From UBA10649 sp965227045 (GTDB taxonomy: Bacteria; Actinomycetota; Actinomycetes; S36-B12): a stretch of DNA of 64,000 nucleotides. The notes under the pieces are model-generated. The model was not told where the DNA came from and did no database searches. It was given only the letters and a program-made list of their open reading frames with translations. The position numbers and the translations under genes are program-made. Below, in pieces: positions 1-6,992 of this stretch; position 1 is the first letter of the stretch, and every line of letters begins with the position of its first letter. The stretch spans positions 496,001 to 560,000 of the forward strand of contig OZ245718.1 in NCBI GenBank assembly GCA_965227045.1. Reading direction: 5' to 3'.

Positions 1-327
1 GTGGTGGCCGAGGTCGGCGCGACCGCAGTCGACGACCAGCTGTACCGGCTCATGTTCGACGGATCCGTCGCCGATGAGCGCGGTTTCGTGGCCATGGGCG
101 GCTCCGCGGATCCCATCCAGTCCGGCCTGCAGGATGGCTGGCATGAGGGCATCTCGTTGAGCGATGCGATCCGGCTCGCCGTCGGGCTTATGGGTCAGCA
201 CGGCGACGAGAAGCAGCGCGTGCTCACCGAGGACCAGCTCGAGGTCGCCGTCCTGGATCGCGCGCGTCCGCGACGCACCTTCCAGCGGCTGACGAACGGC
301 CGGCTCGGCGAGCTCCTGCGCCCCTAG
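1..327 (+). CDS. prcA: Proteasome subunit alpha, C-terminal part
   Basis: This is the last 108 residues of the alpha subunit of the 20S proteasome; the gene begins before the window. The alpha rings gate the barrel that degrades pupylated proteins in the cytoplasm. The frame is open from the first base and carries the alpha-family stretch LYRLMFDGSVADERGF followed by AMGGSADPI, which matches actinobacterial PrcA. The C-terminus is short and ends in LGELLRP; gate-opening ATPases normally dock on alpha-subunit pockets formed around this end. The Pup ligase gene follows 71 bases downstream, the usual proteasome gene order. The true start cannot be seen. Confidence 0.93.
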   Translation: MVAEVGATAVDDQLYRLMFDGSVADERGFVAMGGSADPIQSGLQDGWHEGISLSDAIRLAVGLMGQHGDEKQRVLTEDQLEVAVLDRARPRRTFQRLTNGRLGELLRP

Positions 328-386
328 CGCTGAGACGACCTCGAGGAGCGCGCCCCTCGTAGCGGGGTTTCGCGGGCGCCTCAACG

Positions 387-398
387 TAGTGTGGGTGC
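387..398 (+). promoter_or_regulatory. Leaderless promoter of pafA
   Basis: A -10-like hexamer TAGTGT ends exactly 6 bases before the ATG of pafA, so transcription would begin at or next to the start codon. No Shine-Dalgarno sequence lies in between. It suggests pafA has its own promoter besides any read-through from prcA. Confidence 0.6.
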
Positions 399-1769
399 AT
401 GGATCGTCGGATCTTCGGCATTGAGACCGAGTACGGCGTCACCTGCACGTTCAACGGGCAGCGCCGACTCAGTCCGGACGAGGTTGCCCGCTACCTGTTC
501 CGTCGCGTGGTGGCCTGGGGACGCAGCAGCAATGTCTTCCTCACCAACGGCTCGCGCCTGTACCTCGACGTCGGCAGTCATCCGGAGTACGCCACCGCCG
601 AGTGCGACAGCATCCCGCAACTGGTCACCCACGATCGCGCGGGCGAGCGGATCCTCGAGGGACTCGTCGTCGACGCGGAGCGCCGCCTGCGCGAGGAGGG
701 CGTGTTCGGGGACATCTACCTGTTCAAGAACAACACCGACTCCGCGGGCAACTCCTACGGCTGCCACGAGAACTTTCTCGTCGAGCGCCGCGGCGAGTTC
801 GCGCGCCTGGCCGAGCGCTTCATCCCCTTTCTCATCTCCCGGCAGCTCATCGCGGGCGCGGGCAAGGTCCTGCAGACGCCCCGCGGTGCCGTCTACTGCC
901 TGAGCCAGCGCGCCGATCACATGTGGGAGGGCGTCTCGAGCGCCACGACCCGCTCGCGCCCGATCATCAACACGCGCGATGAGCCGCACGCCGACGCAGA
1001 CCTGTATCGGCGCCTGCACGTCATTGTTGGCGACAGCAACATGAGCGAGACGACCACGATGCTCAAAGTCGGCTCGGCCGACCTCGTGCTGAAGATGCTC
1101 GAGGCCGGCGTAGTCATGCGCGACATGACCTTGGAGAACCCGATCCGGGCGATCCGCGAGATGAGCCACGACATCACGGGCAAGCGCACCGTGAAGCTCA
1201 CCACCGGCAGGGAACTGTCCGCACTCCAGATGCAGTGGGAGTACTTCGAGAAGGCGTCCGACTTCGCCGAGCGGCGCGGACTGGTCGACGAGCCGACCGG
1301 CACCACGAGGCGCGTCCTCGAACTGTGGGGGAGGTCGCTGAAGGCCATCGAGGCCGAGGACCTGTCGCTCATCGACCGGGAGATCGACTGGGCGATCAAG
1401 TGGCGCCTGATCAACCGCTACATGGTCAAGCACCAGATGGACATCGACGCCCCCCGCGTCGCCCAGCTGGACCTGGCGTACCACGACATCAACCGCAACC
1501 GCGGCCTGTACTACATGCTCGAGCGCAATGGCCTGGTCGAGCGGGTCACCACGGACCTGTCGGTCTTCGAGGCAAAGTCCGTGCCACCCCAGACCACCCG
1601 AGCCAAACTCCGCGGCGACTTCGTGCGGCGGGCTCAGGAGCGCCGGCGCGACTTCACGGTGGACTGGGTTCACCTCAAGCTCAACGACCAGGCGCAGCGC
1701 ACCGTGCTGTGCAAGGACCCGTTTGCGAACGTGGATGAGCGAGTTGAGCGCCTCATCGCGGGCATGTAG
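399..1769 (+). CDS. pafA: Pup--protein ligase PafA
   Basis: PafA uses ATP to join the C-terminal glutamate of Pup to substrate lysines, marking proteins for the proteasome. The 456-residue product has the usual family length. It starts with the glutamine-synthetase-like motif IFGIETEYG (residues 5-13), whose acidic residues bind Mg-ATP. The catalytic-base Asp is present at residue 57 in LYLDVGSHPEYATAEC, the same number as in the Mycobacterium enzyme. The ATG is supported by the leaderless promoter directly upstream. It lies between prcA and pafBC. Pup and Dop are not in the window and are presumably further upstream. Confidence 0.97.
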   Translation: MDRRIFGIETEYGVTCTFNGQRRLSPDEVARYLFRRVVAWGRSSNVFLTNGSRLYLDVGSHPEYATAECDSIPQLVTHDRAGERILEGLVVDAERRLREEGVFGDIYLFKNNTDSAGNSYGCHENFLVERRGEFARLAERFIPFLISRQLIAGAGKVLQTPRGAVYCLSQRADHMWEGVSSATTRSRPIINTRDEPHADADLYRRLHVIVGDSNMSETTTMLKVGSADLVLKMLEAGVVMRDMTLENPIRAIREMSHDITGKRTVKLTTGRELSALQMQWEYFEKASDFAERRGLVDEPTGTTRRVLELWGRSLKAIEAEDLSLIDREIDWAIKWRLINRYMVKHQMDIDAPRVAQLDLAYHDINRNRGLYYMLERNGLVERVTTDLSVFEAKSVPPQTTRAKLRGDFVRRAQERRRDFTVDWVHLKLNDQAQRTVLCKDPFANVDERVERLIAGM

Positions 1770-1781
1770 GTGCTGGTCGTC

Positions 1782-1793
1782 TAGGCTCGTGGC
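1782..1793 (+). promoter_or_regulatory. Leaderless promoter of FKBP lipoprotein gene
   Basis: The hexamer TAGGCT is followed by 6 bases and then the GTG start. There is no recognisable ribosome-binding site in front of that GTG, which fits a leaderless message. Confidence 0.55.
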
Positions 1794-2468
1794 GTGAAGC
1801 GATCCCTGGCGCTCGTCGCCCTTTCCGCGTCCCTCGTGGTCACGCTCGCCGCATGCGGCAGCCAGACCGATGAGCGGGTAACTCCCGCCTCCTCCGCAGT
1901 CCCGTCGGTCATCCCCGCCGAGTCGCCTGCCGCCCAGCCCACTGGCGCAGCGAGCGAGGCGACTCCGGGCGCTGCCCAGTCCTCCCTGATGGCCGCCACG
2001 CCGTTCGTCACCGTCGACTGCGTCAGCGGCCAGGTCATGCCGAACGACTCGCCGCCGCAGGGCACGACCATCGGCAGCGCCACCGGCTCCCTTCAGGCCA
2101 ACGGCGCGCCGGCGATCACCATCGCGACCGATGCCACGCCGGCCACCGAGCTGGGCGTTGCGGACATGGTCGAAGGCAGCGGCGCCGAGGCGAAGGCGGG
2201 CGACACGCTCACCGTCGACTACTGCGGCGTCGGCCTTGGCGGCAAGGCCCTCTTCGACTCCTCGTACTCCCGCGGTACCCCGGCGACGTTCCCGCTCGAC
2301 GGCGTCATCCAGGGCTGGCAGGAAGGCGTCCCCGGCATGAAGGTCGGCGGGACGCGTCTGCTCGTCATCCCCGGGGCGATGGCCTACGGCGAGACCCCGC
2401 CCGACGGTGCCGGCATCTCGCCCGACGAGACGCTGGTCTTCACCATCACTCTGCAGAGCATCAGCTAG
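1794..2468 (+). CDS. FKBP-type peptidyl-prolyl isomerase, lipoprotein
   Basis: A predicted exported lipoprotein that catalyses cis-trans isomerisation of prolyl bonds outside the membrane. The first 20 residues form a signal peptide ending in the lipobox LAAC, with the lipidated Cys at residue 21. A Ser/Ala/Pro-rich linker follows, then one FKBP domain over roughly residues 130-224, with the GWQEGVPGMKVGG and IPGAMAYGE segments typical of FKBP12-like folds. A second, cytosolic FKBP gene follows on the same strand. Length is 224 residues. Activity is inferred from the fold; its clients are unknown. Confidence 0.9.
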   Translation: MKRSLALVALSASLVVTLAACGSQTDERVTPASSAVPSVIPAESPAAQPTGAASEATPGAAQSSLMAATPFVTVDCVSGQVMPNDSPPQGTTIGSATGSLQANGAPAITIATDATPATELGVADMVEGSGAEAKAGDTLTVDYCGVGLGGKALFDSSYSRGTPATFPLDGVIQGWQEGVPGMKVGGTRLLVIPGAMAYGETPPDGAGISPDETLVFTITLQSIS

Positions 2469-2532
2469 TCCGCGCCGACCAACCCGTCCAGCACCGCGCG
2501 GCCAATCCGGCCCGATCGCAAGGAGTCAGTTC

Positions 2533-2892
2533 ATGGCCAGCAAGCCCGAAATCGAGTTCCTCGAGGGTCCCGCACCCGACGTCCTGGTGATCACCGACAT
2601 CATCGTCGGCGAGGGCGCCGAGGCGACCCCGGGGGCGAAGGTAGACGTGCACTACCTCGGTGTCGACTTCGAGACCGGCGAGCAGTTCGACTCCTCGTGG
2701 GATCGCGGCGAGTCCATCTCGTTCCCGCTGGCCGGTCTCATCGCCGGCTGGCAGGAGGGCATTCCGGGCATGCGCGTCGGTGGCCGCCGCCAACTGGTGA
2801 TCCCGCCCGCGCTGGCCTACGGCGAGTCAGGTGGCCACCGGCTGGCCGGCCGCACGCTGGTCTTCGTGATCGACCTCATCGACGTCGGCTAA
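2533..2892 (+). CDS. FKBP-type peptidyl-prolyl isomerase, cytosolic
   Basis: A 119-residue single-domain FKBP without signal peptide, so a cytosolic prolyl isomerase. Motifs include VDVHYLGV, FDSSWDRGE, the GWQEGIPGM loop and IPPALAYGE, which line the FK506-binding pocket in the family. The ATG at 2533 is chosen because AAGGAG lies 7 bases upstream; an upstream in-frame extension would run into the previous gene and has no FKBP homology. It may have arisen by duplication with the adjacent lipoprotein FKBP. PafB begins only 7 bases after its stop, suggesting cotranscription. Confidence 0.92.
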   Translation: MASKPEIEFLEGPAPDVLVITDIIVGEGAEATPGAKVDVHYLGVDFETGEQFDSSWDRGESISFPLAGLIAGWQEGIPGMRVGGRRQLVIPPALAYGESGGHRLAGRTLVFVIDLIDVG

Positions 2893-2899
2893 GAGCCGC

Positions 2900-3880
2900 A
2901 TGACCGAACGGGTCGACCGCACGGAGCGGCTCCTCAACCTGGTCATCTGCCTGATGGCCACGAGCACGGCGGTCCCGCGCGCTGACATACGCGCGCGGAT
3001 CCCGGGCTATTCGGACGCGACGTCTGATACGGCCTTCGAGCGGATGTTCGAGCGCGACAAGGACGAACTGCGCTCGATGGGCATTCCGGTCGACACCGTC
3101 ACCGACGTCAGCGGCGAGGTGATCGGCTACCGCATCGTCGAGGACTCGTATGCACTGCAGGCCATCGACTTCACGCTCGAGGAGCGCGCTGCGATCGCCG
3201 TCGCCGCTCAGGTGTGGAGTCGCGCGGCCATCGCGCCCGTTGCCGGCACGGCGCTGCGCAAACTGGAGAGCCTCGACGGTGGGACTGCCGACTGGGCGCC
3301 CGCCGATCTGCGCGGGCCAGTGCAGCTGACGGCCAGCGACGCCGCGCTGCTGCCGCTGATGTCCGCGGTGCGCCACGACAAGGTCGTGACCTTCGACTAC
3401 CGAACTCCCGTCCAGGCCGAGGCCCAGCGCCGGACGGTGAGCCCGTGGGGGCTGCGCTCGGCTTCGGGCCGCTGGATCCTCGTCGGCTTCGACCATGATC
3501 GCGATGCCCAGCGCACGTTCCGCCTGTCGCGCATCGAGGGTTCGGTCACCGTCACAGCGAAGCCTCGTGAGCACCAGCCGCCGGAGGGCTTCGACATCGG
3601 CGCGAATCCGACCGATGGGTACGCCGATGAGGCGATCCAGGCGACGCTGCGGATCGCACCACATCGCGGTGCGGCGCTGCGCAGGCTCGCGGTCGCGACC
3701 GCGGACACCGATCCTTTCGAGGCCGACACCGTCACGGTCTCGGCACGGTCGATCGACGACCTGGTGTCGCTGGTGTGCGGGGCCGGCGCCGACGTCGTCG
3801 TCCTGGATCCGCCCGAGGTGGTCGACAGGGTCGTCGCCGCGCTGGCTGCGCTTCGACGCGCGCACGGAGCGGCATCGTGA
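2900..3880 (+). CDS. pafB: WYL-domain transcriptional regulator PafB
   Basis: PafB and PafC together form the activator of the LexA/RecA-independent DNA-damage response in mycobacteria. The 326-residue protein has an N-terminal winged-helix region (about residues 1-65, including SDTAFERMFERDKDEL) and a central WYL domain. The expected WYL-type segments are present: VTFDYRTP, then VSPWGLRSASGRWILVG and RTFRLSRIEG. Its stop overlaps the GTG of pafC by 4 bases, so the two subunits are probably made in equal amounts by coupled translation. The name rests on family and order next to pafA. Confidence 0.9.
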   Translation: MTERVDRTERLLNLVICLMATSTAVPRADIRARIPGYSDATSDTAFERMFERDKDELRSMGIPVDTVTDVSGEVIGYRIVEDSYALQAIDFTLEERAAIAVAAQVWSRAAIAPVAGTALRKLESLDGGTADWAPADLRGPVQLTASDAALLPLMSAVRHDKVVTFDYRTPVQAEAQRRTVSPWGLRSASGRWILVGFDHDRDAQRTFRLSRIEGSVTVTAKPREHQPPEGFDIGANPTDGYADEAIQATLRIAPHRGAALRRLAVATADTDPFEADTVTVSARSIDDLVSLVCGAGADVVVLDPPEVVDRVVAALAALRRAHGAAS

Positions 3881-4857
3881 CCGGCACCGCGGCCGACCGG
3901 CTGTCGCGACTGCTTGCCCTCGTGCCGTGGCTGATCGCTCGTGACGGCGTGACGATGGCCGAGTGCGCCGAGCACTTCGGGGTCAGTGAGGAGCAGCTCG
4001 ACCTCGACCTGTGGCTGCTGGTCGTCTGCGGCGTGCCCGGGTACGGACCTGATCAGCTCGTCGACATCCAGTTCTGGGACGACGGCCGGATCCACGTGAT
4101 CGACCCGCAGACGCTCAAGCACCCCCTGCGCCTGAGCCAGGAGGAGGCGCTGACTCTCATCGTCGCGCTGCGGATGCTCGCGCAGGTTCCCGGCGTGGAG
4201 GACCGCAATGCCATCGTCTCGGCCGCGGTGAAGCTCGAGAACGCGGCGAGCGTTGTCGACTCGGCCCGCGAGATGGCCGTGCACGTGGCGATCGACCCGG
4301 CGATCACCGCCGTCGTCGACACCGCCCTCGACGAAGGCCGCGAACTCGCGATTCGATACGCCGCCGCCACCCGCGACGAGGTCACCGACCGCACCATCCA
4401 GCCCCGCCGCCTGTTCACGACCGACGGGGTCATCTACCTCGAGGCGTACTGCCTGTCGGCCGAGGCCCTGCGGACCTTCCGACTCGATCGCGTCCTGACG
4501 GCGACGCTGGGGGACCAGTTCGCTGCGGAGACGGTCAGCACTCCGACTCCGGCGCCGACCGCGCCACGAACGCCCCACGAGACCGCAGTTCTTGCCGTGG
4601 AGCCCGGCGCGCGATGGATCATCGACGTTCACCAGGCCACCGAGGCGGCCGCAGCGCTTCCCGACGGACGATCCGTCGTCCGCCTTCCGTTGCACTCCTT
4701 CGACTGGGGGGTCCGCCTCGTGCTGTCTTTGCAGGGATCGGCGACCGTGCTCGAGCCTGAAGATCTCGTGGAGGCCGTGGCGGGTGCCGCCGATGCGGCC
4801 CTGGCGGCGTACCCTGAGCGATACCCGACGACGGAAAGTAAGGAAGTGAGCCGATGA
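3877..4857 (+). CDS. pafC: WYL-domain transcriptional regulator PafC
   Basis: This is the partner of PafB in the DNA-damage regulator. At 326 residues it is exactly as long as PafB. It has a weak N-terminal helix-turn-helix (TMAECAEHFGVSEEQLDLDL) and a WYL-like core with IRYAAATRDEVTDRTIQPRRL and VIYLEAYCLSAEALRTFRLDR. The start is the GTG that shares GTGA with the pafB stop; a longer upstream frame would overlap pafB in a different reading frame and is not credible. The stop overlaps the tatA ATG by 4 bases, linking pafBC and tatAC in one operon as in other actinobacteria. Confidence 0.9.
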   Translation: MTGTAADRLSRLLALVPWLIARDGVTMAECAEHFGVSEEQLDLDLWLLVVCGVPGYGPDQLVDIQFWDDGRIHVIDPQTLKHPLRLSQEEALTLIVALRMLAQVPGVEDRNAIVSAAVKLENAASVVDSAREMAVHVAIDPAITAVVDTALDEGRELAIRYAAATRDEVTDRTIQPRRLFTTDGVIYLEAYCLSAEALRTFRLDRVLTATLGDQFAAETVSTPTPAPTAPRTPHETAVLAVEPGARWIIDVHQATEAAAALPDGRSVVRLPLHSFDWGVRLVLSLQGSATVLEPEDLVEAVAGAADAALAAYPERYPTTESKEVSR

Positions 4858-5189
4858 GGCTGCCTCAGGGTTTTGAATGGCTGATCATCGTCGCGATCGT
4901 GCTCCTGCTCTTCGGCGCGAAGCGCATGCCCGACGCTGCCCGCGGACTGGGCCGGTCCCTGAGGATCTTCAAGGCGGAGACCAAGGGCCTGACCGACGAC
5001 GACACCCCCGCGAAGCCGGAGGAGATTCCTCCCGCAGCCGTCACGCCAGCGCCGATCGCTGCACCAGCGCCGATCCCGGCACCGGCACCTATTCCGGCAC
5101 CGGCGCCTATTCCCGCGCCTGCGCCTGTCGTTGATGCAGCATCGCCGGCGCCCAGGGACGCGACGGCACCCGAGCGAACTGAGGGCTGA
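4854..5189 (+). CDS. tatA: Sec-independent translocase subunit TatA
   Basis: TatA forms the pore-like assembly of the twin-arginine translocase, which exports folded proteins. The 111-residue product has the expected single N-terminal membrane helix (FEWLIIVAIVLLLFGAKRMP, residues 6-25), the FGAKRMPD hinge, and an amphipathic helix with LGRSLRIFKAE. The cytoplasmic tail is unusual: a run of Ala-Pro-Ala-Pro-Ile-Pro hexapeptides encoded by tandem 18-bp repeats. The start overlaps the pafC stop. tatC follows 12 bases later. Confidence 0.95.
   Translation: MRLPQGFEWLIIVAIVLLLFGAKRMPDAARGLGRSLRIFKAETKGLTDDDTPAKPEEIPPAAVTPAPIAAPAPIPAPAPIPAPAPIPAPAPVVDAASPAPRDATAPERTEG
5061..5132 (+). repeat. Tandem 18-bp repeat in the tatA tail
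   Basis: Four imperfect in-frame 18-bp units encode APAPIP-type hexapeptides in the C-terminal tail of TatA. A related, more diverged unit precedes them. Such a repeat can change copy number by slippage without breaking the frame; whether it varies between strains is not visible here. Confidence 0.8.
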
Positions 5190-5201
5190 CCCTCCGGTCC
5201 C

Positions 5202-6062
5202 ATGGCGATCAAGGAACGGGGCGCCGATCGCTCTGCGGCGATGCCGCTCACCGAGCACCTGCGCGAACTGAGAAACAGGCTGGTCAAGTCTGGTCTGGCC
5301 ATCGGCGTGGGCATGGTGATCGGCTGGATCTACTACCCGCAGATCTTCGCCTGGGTCAGCGACCCGTTCGACTCGATCATCGCCCAGGCCAAGGCCGACG
5401 GCCACGAGATCACGCTGGCGCTCACAGGCGTCGCCGACCCGTTCGTCCTGCAGATCCAGCTGTCAGCGGTGGCTGGCGTCGTTCTCGCTGCACCGATCTG
5501 GCTCTATCAACTCTGGCGTTTCGTCACGCCCGGTCTGCACAGGCACGAGAAGCGCTGGGCCATCGGCTTCGCCGCGGCCGCAACCCCGCTCTTCGCGGCC
5601 GGCGTGATCCTGGCCTACGAGGTCCTGCCATACGGGCTTCAGGTGCTCTTCGGTTTCACACCTGACGGCGTCGAGAACATCGTGTCCGTCGACAAGTACC
5701 TGTCCTTCTTCATCCGCACGATCCTCATCTTCGGCGTCGGCTTCCTGGTGCCGTTGCTGCTCGTGCTCTTGAACTTCGCGGGTGTGCTCCCCGGGCGGAA
5801 GCTGCTCGGCTGGTGGCGGTGGATCATCATCATCGTGCTGGTGTTCGCGGCCGTCGCGACGCCGACCGGCGATCCGATCAACCTCATGCTGCTCGCCGTC
5901 CCGATCCTCATCCTCGTGATGATCGCGGTCGGGGTCTGCCTGCTCAACGACCGGCGCCGGTCCAGGCGCCGCAAGGGCATCGACATCGACTACGACTCCC
6001 TCGACGACGACGAGACCTCCCCGCTCGACGAGACGCCGTCCCCGCTCGACGACGACACGTGA
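5202..6062 (+). CDS. tatC: Sec-independent translocase subunit TatC
   Basis: TatC is the integral membrane receptor for twin-arginine signal peptides. The 286-residue protein begins its core with MPLTEHLRELRNRLVKS, the conserved cytoplasmic N-terminal motif, and then shows six hydrophobic helices ending near VLLLVLLNFAGVL and IIIIVLVFAAVATPTGDP. The second of these carries the conserved TPT/DP segment. The C-terminal tail is highly acidic (DDDETSPLDE). Its TGA overlaps the GTG of the next gene. Possible Tat substrates in the window include the intradiol-dioxygenase-like lipoprotein, which has paired arginines before its hydrophobic segment. Confidence 0.96.
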   Translation: MAIKERGADRSAAMPLTEHLRELRNRLVKSGLAIGVGMVIGWIYYPQIFAWVSDPFDSIIAQAKADGHEITLALTGVADPFVLQIQLSAVAGVVLAAPIWLYQLWRFVTPGLHRHEKRWAIGFAAAATPLFAAGVILAYEVLPYGLQVLFGFTPDGVENIVSVDKYLSFFIRTILIFGVGFLVPLLLVLLNFAGVLPGRKLLGWWRWIIIIVLVFAAVATPTGDPINLMLLAVPILILVMIAVGVCLLNDRRRSRRRKGIDIDYDSLDDDETSPLDETPSPLDDDT

Positions 6063-6964
6063 GTGGCGCCGAGCACGTCTGGCTGATTGCGAATCCGACC
6101 GCCGGCGGTGGCCGTGGCCGTGAATGCGCGGCGCGCACTGCAGACATCCTCAATGCAGCCGGAGTTCTGAGCGTTCTCATCGAGCCGACCTCCGCAGATG
6201 GAACCACCGAGGCGGCGCACGAAGCCGTGCGAGCCGGCGCGAAGGTGGTCCTCGCGTGCGGCGGCGACGGAACAGTGCATGGAGTCGTGCAGGCGCTCGT
6301 CGACACCGAGGTAGCGCTCGGGATCATCGCGTGCGGGTCCGGCGACGACATCGCTCTGGCGCTCAACTTTCCCTCGCACGACGTCGAGGCCGCCGTCGCC
6401 TACGTGACGTCGGCCATCGCCGCGGGCACGACGCGAGTCGTCGACACAGGACGCGCGACCACGGCTGACGGCACCACTCGCGACTTCCTCGCCGTTCTGT
6501 CCACGGGGTTCGACTCGGCGGTCAACGAGCGCGCGAACCACATGACGAGATGGGGCGGCCAGCGCTACAACGTCGCCATGGTCCGAGAACTTGCCTCCTT
6601 CCGTCCTTCGCACTACGAGTTGCAGCTCGATGACGAGGTCGTCTCCGGCGAGGCCATGCTCGTGGCGGTAGGCAACGGGGCAACCTACGGCGGCGGAATG
6701 CGAATCTGCCCGGGAGCGACGATCCATGACGGACTGCTCGACGTGACCTGGCTGTCGGCGATGACGAAGCCGGATTTCCTCCGCGCGTTCCCGTCAGTCT
6801 TCACCGGCAAGCACGTCAGCCACCGGGCGGTGCGGACATTCCGCAGCCGCACGCTGACGATCAGTGCCGACCGGCAGATTGCCTACGCCGACGGCGAACG
6901 CGTCGGACCCCTGCCGGTGTCCATCGAGGCCCGTGCCGGCGCCCTGCGCGTGCTGACGGGCTGA
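6059..6964 (+). CDS. Diacylglycerol kinase-like lipid kinase
   Basis: A 301-residue member of the DAGK catalytic-domain family, which phosphorylates a lipid hydroxyl with ATP at the membrane. It has the N-terminal NPTAGGGRGR motif (residues 12-21) and the nucleotide-binding GGDGTVHGV motif (residues 68-76), followed by CGSGDDIALALNFP and a C-terminal half with VAVGNGATYGGGMRICPGA. All are standard for bacterial DgkB/YegS-like kinases. The GTG start shares GTGA with the tatC stop, so translation is probably coupled. The substrate cannot be named from sequence; diacylglycerol, sphingosine-like lipids or a mannolipid precursor are all possible. Confidence 0.88.
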   Translation: MSGAEHVWLIANPTAGGGRGRECAARTADILNAAGVLSVLIEPTSADGTTEAAHEAVRAGAKVVLACGGDGTVHGVVQALVDTEVALGIIACGSGDDIALALNFPSHDVEAAVAYVTSAIAAGTTRVVDTGRATTADGTTRDFLAVLSTGFDSAVNERANHMTRWGGQRYNVAMVRELASFRPSHYELQLDDEVVSGEAMLVAVGNGATYGGGMRICPGATIHDGLLDVTWLSAMTKPDFLRAFPSVFTGKHVSHRAVRTFRSRTLTISADRQIAYADGERVGPLPVSIEARAGALRVLTG

Positions 6965-6980
6965 CCGCCTCCGCAGGACG

Positions 6981-6992
6981 TAGCCTGAGGTC
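6981..6992 (+). promoter_or_regulatory. Leaderless promoter of helY
   Basis: TAGCCT is followed by exactly 6 bases and the ATG of the helicase gene. No Shine-Dalgarno sequence is present. Confidence 0.6.

Noticed and set aside
381..1673. A 430-codon minus-strand frame opposite pafA
   Set aside because: Shadow of pafA, with no start signal or domain.
5061..5132. CRISPR-like or satellite repeat
   Set aside because: The repeat is in frame within tatA, encodes APAPIP units, and has no spacers.
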